NCBI GenBank assembly: GCA_027596075.1
Contig: JADGJC010000250.1
Span: 1-58,546 of the forward strand
Source: Rhizophlyctis rosea
Lineage: Eukaryota; Chytridiomycota; Chytridiomycetes; Rhizophlyctidales; Rhizophlyctidaceae
Direction: 5' to 3'
DNA length: 58,546 nucleotides
The position numbers and the translations under genes were made by a program. The notes beneath the pieces were generated by a model. The model did not search any database and had not been told where the DNA came from. It was given only the letters and a program-made list of their open reading frames with translations. Shown here piece by piece: positions 37,601-47,400 of the stretch (the first letter of the stretch is position 1; every line of letters begins with the position of its first letter).

Positions 37601-40600
37601 AATACATCTGGAAGCAGGCGCCAGCCTATGCAGATTCGAACGGTGTGTGCTTTGGTATCTCGATCGTGCGATGGAAGATGGAATTCATTTTTATTTGACA
37701 AGTCTGGCAAAACCACGAGGGTAACGCAGGTATGGTAGATTGCAGCACATATGTTGTCACCGGGTTCTATGTTCGCCGCAAAATTGCGTGCTGACGCAAG
37801 AAAGGGAGGTTTCAAACGGAGTGACAGCTTGACCGTGACAAAAAGGAATACGGACAATACTGAGAGACGTGCTCAAGACAGCGTCATAGCTTGATACACA
37901 TGTATAAGGTAGGACAGCCCGCACATCAATGAAGCCGAATGCTGTGAGATAGATTTGTTTAATGATTTACACTCACTGCACTAATTGCATTGTCACATTG
38001 TATGCACGCGCGTTGTGCACTTGAAGAATGGGCAAAAAAAGGCCAAAGTGAAGCGCCTACGTCTGAACGGACTCGAAATGTCAATGTTCCACACGGAAGA
38101 TGTCGACAGAATCCTAATCCAAGGAGAACAGCAAGCTAATTCACAAGTCCGCCACAGAGGACGGCGAAGTGTTTGATCAGAGCCAAATCCATTTCTTTGG
38201 GGCACTGAAATTCGAAATGGGAGATGTGTACCCAAAACGCGAGAGAGGTTTTCCTTGCACTCTGGCGCATGATGGACAAAACTTTCCCTTTTTCTTCACC
38301 AAGCGTCGGGGAGCAGTGAAGATGAGGGATTCCTGAAAACTTACCATTCTGACGCCCAAACAGGACTGCATGGTCTCAGCCTCTCATTGACCCTCAAGCC
38401 TGGCATTGCCGTGATTCCGCCAAAGTCTGCCCAACAAGATGTACAGATGACGGCTTGGCAAAATCTAATCTTTGGCAGGTTCAAAAATTATGAGAAACCC
38501 ACTTTCGATTGGGAGACGAGTCCTTACGCTGAACGCACCATGCCACTGGTCATTGCCGCAAATGAGGCCCAAGAAGATTGAACTACAGAGTAGGAAGACT
38601 TGGACCAGTTCAACCAGCTTGTCGAGAGTCAAAAAAAAGGGCACCAGAATCATATGAGATGACTTCCAGAAACCTGCGGATGATCTCGAGATACATGTTT
38701 GGATATTGACTTGTTGCACAGGTGGAGGCTCCAATTGATGGAGACAGACGGCAGGTGGTTCCATTCCGTACATCTACCAAGCATACTCGGAGATGATTGT
38801 GCATTGCAGCACAAAAGAGATTCTATCCCAGTATGTAGGTTCAAATATGCAGGGCATGACTTTGGGAAATGACTATGGATCTCAACGTGAACTGAACAAA
38901 TTTTGAATCCCGTTCCTCCACGGATCTCCATTTCTTTTCAAATCGCGATAGCTATTGGCATCTCACGTGGGTAAGCGAGGAATCAGGGGATGTTAAGATT
39001 CATAAAAATATTACAATCGCATTGGAGTGGAAACGGAGATAAAAATTATTTTAGAGACTTGCTGGAACCCTTGGAAGCAGGCGGTGCCGTCCTTCCAGCA
39101 GGGGAGGAGGGAAGGAAGGGTGCTTTGATATATACTTCAAACATATTAATAACGCGCATTTCTCTTGGAACGTATCTTTGCACTTCACGTTGCTGACCTG
39201 AAATCGGCACATGGATCATATTATTCAGGATCTGGGCCATTGCACTCCATAGGTGCTAATGGTCACTAAAGATGTAGAGGGCGTCATCCATTTCATACTT
39301 TTCACGCGTCGCATTTTCTGAGATTGTGACATGCACGCATTGTCAATCAAGATAGGCACAAAAAAAGTGCGAGCGAAACCAGAAATGGATTCATGCGCTT
39401 GGGAGAGCGGATTTTCCAAACCGAAATAATGGACGAGTTTCGACTGGAGCAAGGCCCGTTCATTCACCAAACCTGCAGACAAGAAGTGTGAGCAGTCCGA
39501 ATGGATTCCAGCGTTGTTGTCCCTCACTTTGGTCTGAACGGAGTGCCGTCAATGCGCGCAAACATTTCCGTCACGTCTGATAGATGATCTCCCAACGTTT
39601 CTCTTTTGCCAGCCAAATGAGAATGGAGGCGTGAAGGTGTAGCCTCGATCTCCATCCGCTCACCGAATATCACGATCAAACGGTCTCATTGATCATGAGC
39701 CCACTTAATGGGGCCTGTTACGTGATGAACCCCGCGTCCTACACTTCTTTGTTGCAAAACGGAAGAGAAAGAACGCTTTACAGAACAAATTTTCGATAGT
39801 GAGAGTCATGCATCTTGCCAAGGAAGGATGCCCCCACCCTGGGGAACCGAAAGCGATTAGCCGTTTCAAGCTATGAGCTTGTGGAACACTTGCTTGTGCC
39901 AATGCGGTTTTCGAAACTCCAAAAAGAAACAGGAACGATTGCAAGGTGACGACTTCCGACTCGTTCAAGAGCTTGACGCACATGTTTGACAATGAGCTGT
40001 TGCATCGCTTAGCGCAAGCTGACAAGTTTGAACCCCCCCTCTAGTAAACTCTTTCATTGGTACTGATAGGTATTGGTGCTCTGCACAAAAAAGCCAGTGG
40101 AGATTCCATTAAGACCGTCAAACAACCAAGAGATCTGGTGATGACGATTGGAATGTAAGACAAAGTCACTTATCAACTCTAACCAATCCCATTGTAGGAT
40201 CGTGACGCCTGCATATCCCTACAAGAAAATGGCCGAGATACGTGCAAAAAACAGGGAAGGGGGAAAGTGGGAATAGGTTGCATGTGCTTCGCAATGGGGA
40301 TGGTTTGGATTCTGGAAATTGCTGACAGAAGTTTAGACTGGTGCACAATGCTGAGCTGACTCGCCAATCTTTCATGAAAGGTAGCAAGGCGATCGATCAA
40401 GACTCGAGTCCGCCGTTCTTGTCCAATACTTTGAACAGGCAGGTGTGTGGACAATGCAGGAGCCATTTCATCTACATCGGTCAATTGATCAGCAGAATTC
40501 TTTTTTTCAACTCGCCAAGCGTCAAGTGGTTCATTTCGGAAGTTGCAGCAATGGAGAGCTCCAAACTCAACGTGGCGAGCGGATCATTGATTATCAAAAT

Positions 40601-42330
40601 TCGGGTTGAGGTGAATGTTTCGAAATGTGAACCACTCCTTGGATAGCGGTTTTCATGGCCCAACCTGATTTACAGATGACAGCTGTACAAATGTAACCTT
40701 GGAGGGAGCAAAAAATCATACCACTGAATTACAATTATCAGTCAAGGGGAAATGACGGGTTCCGCTAACCCAGCACCCCAACCAATAGTCGTGATTGAGA
40801 GCTGAGAGACATCTCAGTACAAATTTACTATGACATTAACCACTTTACTGTAGTGTCAAAAAAGAGACATCAAGTCGGTGATTACATGACATCCCGGATC
40901 CCGCTTGAGAGTTCGAGATACATTTTTGCATAAAGATCCTTCATTCCAAAGTCACCCAAGTTGCGCATGGATTCGTCGATTGATTTGGAATGTTTGAGAT
41001 GAGTGAGATGGATCCATCTGCGAAATTCTACCCCTTGCACTTGTAACGTGAATTGTGAGGTGCGGCACAGAAAAATTCCCTAAACTCCACATAATATGTC
41101 AAAACAACCACGGGACGAATTTGTGAGATGACGGTTGTTCGTGCGGTATCATGAAATTGAGGAATATCAATAAAGGTAGTGCAAGGTCTTCAACGATCCT
41201 TAAGTTTGCAATACCCATTGACATCTCTCTTGAGTAAGCGACGTTCAATCAAATCCTGACCAATCAGATCATGAACCGCAGCATGCGGGACGCCCAACTC
41301 CACAAGAATGGTAAGTTTGCAGATCGTCTGCTGTTGTCTGGTCCCAGAACGGGGTTCTATGAAAGAGCGTAGTGGATCGGTGGCATGGATGCACGTCATG
41401 ACGCGAGGTGTTCGGTGGATCCAGACGGGTCTAGACCTCTGTGGGATCCGAATAATGGCGTGTTTCTTTCAGTGGCAGTGCATTGTTCCCCGTTCAAATG
41501 ACCGTATGGGAAGAAGTTCGCAGTTTAACAAATTAGTGGGACGGAGCTTCCGTCATTGAGACATGAATCCTTTTCAGTACACAGCGTGTCTTTTTTGAAC
41601 TGGGGTCTTGACGCCTGCTATGAGACTCTGTCGCGGCGTCACGTCCACGGAATGGATGAGACATGCAACAGGTGATCCACCGCCAAGCTGTGGATCATTT
41701 GTTTCTTGATGACGGGAGACGATTGTTTCAGCTGAACATTCAGCCACGAGTGTATAGAAACGTATATTTGGGGTGACGGTGTTGTTTGAGACAGATTGCG
41801 CGTGAACGGTGGGGAGTCAGGACCCACGATTTCTGTAATTGTGCAAATTGCGGATGAGGCAATTTTGACGGAGAGAACGTTTTTCCTTTCAGCGGAGGCG
41901 GATAGCCTCTGTCACCCGCAATGTGCGTTTTAATGACCCTAATGTAAGAGAAGAGCGAACGTGGCATGATGCTCAAAGGCGCAGACGCGTTTTTCTGCAC
42001 CAATGCGATGCAATCTAGCCCCTTTCTGCAGTGGATATTGAGGTCGACCCATTATTAGCATGTGGGTCACCCGATCCACCGTTGTGTGGATCAGCAGGAC
42101 GGGGGACGGAGTCTAGACCCTTGCGCTGCTCCCATATGTTATCAATATGTCAATTATGACGTACCGTTAAATTGCGGTGTGGTACGGGATGAAGCTGCGC
42201 ATTGGGTGCGGGACCCTGAAATTTGCCAGGCGAGACCCGTGTCTAAATGGGTGGACCAAATGTGGCGCGGAAAGCTGACCAACCAAATGTGATGGCAGAT
42301 CGATCGACAGATGGGATCGCCGATGACGAC
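28676..42330. other. Gene-poor stretch with faint ancient repeats
   Basis: About 13.6 kb with no recognisable coding sequence. Open frames are at most about 150 codons, which fits chance. Weak internal repeats are visible: CTTGA.ATGAGC.TGT...GATTCCTGT near 32130 and 33500; TGTCAGCG..CGCACTGCAGT near 33150 and 33550; AAACAACCA.G.GA...TG.TGA.GACG.TTG near 40120 and 41105; and CTGCGCCACGGGCCCA near 28894 and 32221. These look like decayed transposable elements. No conserved domain could be read from any frame. Confidence 0.45.
33150..33600. repeat. Pair of decayed direct repeats
   Basis: The string TGTCAGCG-CGCACTGCAGT followed within about 20-30 bases by CATTTGG.AGG occurs at about 33152-33191 and, with small insertions, at about 33552-33600. 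Upstream blocks near 33500 also match bases near 32130 (CTTGA.ATGAGC...GATTCCTGT). The unit length is roughly 0.4-1 kb and divergence is high. Confidence 0.4.
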
Positions 42331-42369
42331 CCAGAAAAGCGGAGTCAACCCTGTCAACCCTGTGAACCC

Positions 42370-43950
42370 TTCTTCCTTCTCTCCTTCACTTCCATTCCCC
42401 ATTTTCACTACCACCGACACCAACACCACATACTACGCGTATCGACAGCAAGTTTCCTCCTCCTTTTGTTACGACGGCACGAATACGGAAGTCTCGCGGA
42501 GTTCTGTCTGGTATGTTCTTTGCCAGTTTGCAAATGGTGCGCGGTTTCCAACGCAGCCTTCCTCACCAATTCTCGTTCACACAGGTTTCTGACCCACATA
42601 CCACTGGAACAAGCACAACCACGTCTCAACCACCTTTCCTCCGTCGCTTCACTCTCATAACCGCTAAACTACGTCGTTACCACCGGTACCGCCCCATATG
42701 GCCGTCCCACCTCACTCGCTTCAAGGTCTCCAGCCCCATTTTCACGAAACCACACCAATTCGCAACCTTCTCCCCTCCCACTCTCCACAACTCCTCTCTT
42801 TCTTTCCAAGACCTTTCCCCTCGCAACCTCTTTCTTTTGCGCCTGCCTTTCCGTCAAGCACGCCGTCGTCACCGCAAGATTTCGCACTTCCCACGGTATC
42901 CGACTCTCACGACGCCTTCCCAACCCTCAAACCTCAAGTTCGGCGGCCATCCACCCACCATCCATGCGAGTGGCCCAAGAAGCATCTCAGAACTCTTTCT
43001 TTGGTGGTCTACGCATCACACTTCGACTCCAGCACTTACGGTTCCCCTCTCAAGATGCCGTCTCGGTGGGCGGGAGTCTCAGGGGCTTTAAGCCGTCACC
43101 AGAAGTCTCGCTCGTCTCTTCCTCCGCGAACTACCGTCCTTCGCCATCCATCCTGCCTTCCTGGACCCAAGTCAAGACTCCCCACGAACTGAGCTCCGGC
43201 TCCACCTCAGTTCCCCCAAGACGAGAGCCACTCCAAGTCTGTCTTAGAGGATTGGTGTGCCCCAACTTCGGTTGCCTCGCCACCACTACCATCCTCGCCA
43301 TTTCTTCAAGAGGATTGGTGTGCCCCAACCTTGCAGTAGGTTGCATTCGCCACCACTACCATCCTCCATAATCGGGCGAGAGGATTGAGTAGCCGGCAGC
43401 CACACTTGAGTTGTCCTTTTTCTACTCTTACCATCCTCATGGCGTCGTTTCGAGAGGATTGGATAGCTGGCAGTCCTGTTTCTATCCCTACCATCCTCAT
43501 TCGGGCGAGAGGATTGAGTAGCCGGGATCAAAGCGCCACTTGGTCTCCTTCTTCTACTCATTACCATCCTCATGGCGTGGTGAAGGATTGGATTAGCCGG
43601 CAGCCACACTTGAGTTGTCCTTTTGCTATCCATTAACATCCTTGTGTACGGCGGAGAGGATTGAGCAGTCGGCAGCCACACTTGAGTTGTCCTTTTGCTG
43701 TTCTTACCATCCTCAGAGGATTGGATTTGCCGACATTGGGTTTTCGCTTCAGCCCTTTGATCCCTGCAGTCCATTACCATCCTCCACCATCCTTTTCAAG
43801 AGGGTACCTTAGCCCCTGGTCTAGCGCCCGGCTCTGGTTACTCACCGCGGTCCTTTTTGGGCTAAAAAGATGCGCTGATGCGGCGTAGCGGTTCCATGCA
43901 GATGGACCGTAACTTAAGTGGCAGGGCTAAACGAAGCAATTTCCTTCCAT
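42370..43950 (+). ncRNA. Putative spliced leader/non-coding RNA locus B carrying a hairpin array
   Basis: Counterpart of locus A. A pyrimidine-rich start (CTTCTTCCTTCTCTCC) is followed by a splice pair (GTATGT at 42511, CACACAG ending at 42594), a CT/CCA-rich exon, the shared block AAGTCAAGAC...GAACTGAG.TCCGGCT (about 43160-43210; locus A about 22500-22540), eight hairpin units (43246-43784) and the tail CCTTTTTGGGCTAAAAAG, GGTTCCATGCAGATGGACC, CTAAACGAAGCAA. Long frames here (up to 192 codons) are not conserved with locus A. It points to gene 3, whose ATG is 44488. The same alternatives apply as for locus A. Confidence 0.45.
43246..43784 (+). repeat. Tandem hairpin array B (eight units)
   Basis: Units at 43246-43296, 43309-43366, 43379-43438, 43453-43498, 43508-43571, 43583-43643, 43655-43714 and 43715-43784. 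The outer stem is GAGGAT/ATCCTC as in array A; unit 6 is degenerate at both ends. The second stem varies by unit yet pairs: TGGTG/CACCA (units 1 and 2), GAGTAG/CTACTC (unit 3: 43387-43392 with 43422-43427; also unit 5), GGATAG/CTATCC (unit 4: 43461-43466 with 43482-43487), GAGCAG/CTGTTC using a G-U pair (unit 7). Unit 2 adds an inner hairpin CAACCT (43326-43331)/AGGTTG (43338-43343). Spacers between units are about 0-15 bases. Confidence 0.75.
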
Positions 43951-44487
43951 ATCAAGCAAACAGGTCTTTTCTCTAATGTGAGTACTTCGAAATGGATGTT
44001 ATTTTCCGTGCATATAGCTGACCATTTTTTCCTGGCAGTTTTCACCAACACAACTCCCCGACGCAAAGTTTAGTTAGCTGCTTTTTTGCATTTTGTATTG
44101 TGAAGCACATGCACGTCTCTGTGTTCTTCTGCGAATAGAATCAGGTCACCAGGACCAATCACATGTGATTGGCGAAATGGCCATCCACTACCAAAACAAT
44201 GGCTTCCAATCTAAATTGTTGTAATGAAAATCCAAGGCGCGCCTCTAGCAGGTGCTGTGGTGAAGCTCAATCCGAGAAAGTGGATCACCACAGGTTGTTT
44301 TGGGGGGACTGAGACATTGTATGACTGTGGAAAGTGGCACAGGCTCACCGCGCCACACGCCGCACGCAAGTGTGGGAATGGGAATGAAACCCCTTTCTCC
44401 CTTTGACAGATCTTGATCCCTTAGAAATGCAGCAGTGAAAAGTTTGCAGGCAACGTAGAACAAACTATTCGAAGTGCACGCTGCAAT

Positions 44488-47400
44488 ATGGCTTCCACTA
44501 GCCATGCTGTTCTGGTGAAGAACATGCCTCTCAAAACCGCGCGAACAGATATCCAAACCCGTTTCCAAAACCATGGTCGGATCCTGTATATTACGTACGC
44601 GACGGTTGCCAAAGATGGGAGTTGCCATGTATACTTCAGAAGTCAGCGAGAAGCTCAGACAGCCGTCAAGAAGGAGGATAACATGTTGTTCAACGGACGA
44701 CTAATACGTGAGTGAACCCGATGTCTCCTACCTCTCAACAGTCACACTCATACCGTTTTGTTTACTTTCAGGAGTAGCAATTGACGACACCGCAACAAAC
44801 CTCGATGTAATCCTTTCTGCTTCATCAACAGTATGTATAGACCGTGACGGGTTTGCTTGACAGTTTCAACTCTTTGCCGCATTCTTCTGAATAGGTTTTA
44901 CGCTATCATATATACCTTCCTTGCTCACGCGTCTCCCCCACCCTTTTTGTTTATTTACATCATAGCCTACAACCCAACCCACCACCCACATTCCTTCCCC
45001 TCAAATCCCGTCACTCCAACATCAGCAGCATCAGCCGCAACAGGGGAACCAGCATGCTAATGCCGATGTCAGTGGATGGCTGTCCCGGATGTTGAGGAGG
45101 CGTGGGACGCTGAGTAAGGGGACTGTGAGGACGAAAGAGGAGGGAGAGGAGGTTGAAAGTGCGTTGGGCAATGCGTGGAGTGCTGTGAGAGTAGTTGGGA
45201 GGAAGGGGTTCAAGGATGTGAGCTTGCTAGTGATGTCTAAGCGGAAGGTTTTGACGGACGGGGAGTGGAGTTTGCGGTATTTGTGGGGAAAGGGTGTGGT
45301 GTATGGGCTTGATCAGTCAGTGATGGGCCGCAAGGTGGAGCCATTGGATATCAACTGCCAAGCGGTGCGATGCATGCTGTACGTCTCCGCCTTCTCGACG
45401 ACGGCCAGCCTACTCCCTAACAACAACATCCATGGCCCTAACCGCGTCGACAACATCCTCCTCCGCCTCGCAACGGACAAACTCTCCAACATCTCACACC
45501 TCCATACTGCCAGTCCCACCTACGTCAACATGCCCTATGACCCTAAGAAGGGCTATTCAGTGGCGGTCGTCAGGAGGACTCCCCAAATTATGGTCTATCT
45601 TAAAGGCATACCGGAGGTGGTGTTGGCTAGATGTGACAAGCTCTTCATCGGAAATGACAAGAAGCCAGAGAAATTCACGGAAGAACATCGGCAAGGCGTG
45701 ACCGCTATGCTCCATCGCATGCGTCGGACCGGCCATAGCGTTATCGGTTTTGCCGCACTGCCTTTGAAAGGAGTGGATTATCCTCGGAATTTGGTCTTCA
45801 CATCCAACCCCCCCAATTTCCGAACTACGAGCCTAACCTTTTTCGGCATGGTGGCCATCAAGGACTCTATCAAAATGGATATGGTGGAGAAGATCCAGGG
45901 GATCAAGGGGACGAATATCCAGGTTTGTACATCCCCATTCCTGTCACCCCTTTGAATTTGGACAAATAGTGTTCCTCACACGGGAAGCCAAGCTGGTTGG
46001 CTTTGTTATGTGAGAATACACTTGTTGAGAGGGTTGTAGTGTCCATCACACTAATAGTCACGCCTTTCATTCCTCCTTTCCATACTCACCTTTTCTAGCT
46101 GGCCATGCTTACAGCGGACCATCCCGATACCGCGATTTACATTGCAAAGAAGCTCGGCATCATTTCCGAAATCCCGGCAACACCCTCCTCATCCGCGAAC
46201 GACGCGTCCAGCACACCCGCTCCTTCTTCCTTCATTTCCGTGGACGCTCACATGCAACACTTTCGATCCATGGACGATGAAGACCTTTCCGACGTGTTCT
46301 CCCATCAGGACTTTGTGGTCGGCAATGCGAATGACCAACGCGCCATTGATTTTATCAGGGCTGCTGTTCAAGTGGGGCACACCGTGGCGGTTGTGGGGAA
46401 GAAGTTGAGGACTTTAGTGGAGGATATTGATGTTGCGGATTTGGAGGAGAGCGATGATGGGGATGAGTTCCAGACGGCGGAGGAGGAAGGTAGTGATGAT
46501 GATGATGGGGATGAGGAGGTGCAGATTGCTTCGGGGAGTCTTGACAAGGGGAAAGGCCCGGCTAGGGCGCGGGATGTTGATGCGCATGCGAGGAGTGATA
46601 GGAATGAGACGGCGGCGTTTGGGGAGGGAGACCAGGACTTTGCAAAACGATTGCAGGCGGCCGAGAAGGAGAAAGATAGGCGCTTTGATTTGCGGAAGAC
46701 ATTGAAGATTTTGGCGACGGGTGTTAGTGAGATTGGTAGTTTTGGAATGGGAGGGGCGAGTGGTGCTAGTGCTGGTGGTGGTGGGGATGACGAGGAGATT
46801 GATGAGCATGAGAAGGATTTGTTGACTATCCCCGTCGACCCCTCGGTGGGAACGCCCGTCTCCTCCCTCTTCACACCCATCACGAGCTCCATCCCTATTG
46901 GTAATGCAAAGGGGCGGGCAAAGGATCCTGTTAGTGGAACTTGCCATTGTGATGGAGTCACGGGTAAGGTTTCTCTTGTGAGGAACACGCCAGTGCATGT
47001 TGACTGACCTGGCTGCTTTTTCAATGTTACACAGAAACCTGCGGTCCCAACGATGGGTGCTCGCACCGCACCGTTTTTTGGGAGTGCTCGACGGAATGCA
47101 AGGCGGGAGAACGGTGTCAAAACCAACGGTGAGATGACGTGGACATAACTCGCACCATTTTTTCTTGAGACTGACATGATTTCCAAACAATGCTCAGGCT
47201 TCGGCGCAAGCAGTGGAAGCAGTTGGAGATCTTCAAAGCCGGTGAGAAGGGGTTGGGCGTGAGGGCATTGGAAGATATCGCGGCGTAAGTACTTTGTTCA
47301 AACCTTGATCATTATGAAGTAATTCTCCAACTATTTTATCTTGTGCCACTAGGGGAGAGTTAGTGTCGGAATATGTTGGAGAATTGCTTGATGCCCCAGA

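Noticed and set aside
42513..43192. Plus-strand frames of 192 and 164 codons in leader locus B
   Set aside because: The corresponding segment of locus A has no matching peptide, so coding is not conserved although the DNA plan is; treated as RNA leader.
22584..43784. Hairpin arrays as CRISPR arrays
   Set aside because: Units lack a constant repeat with unique spacers of fixed length, stems vary with compensation, and the setting is a eukaryotic intron-bearing genome.
46368..47190. Two minus-strand frames of 258 and 272 codons
   Set aside because: They cross exon-intron boundaries of gene 3 on the other strand and owe their length to purine-biased coding sequence.
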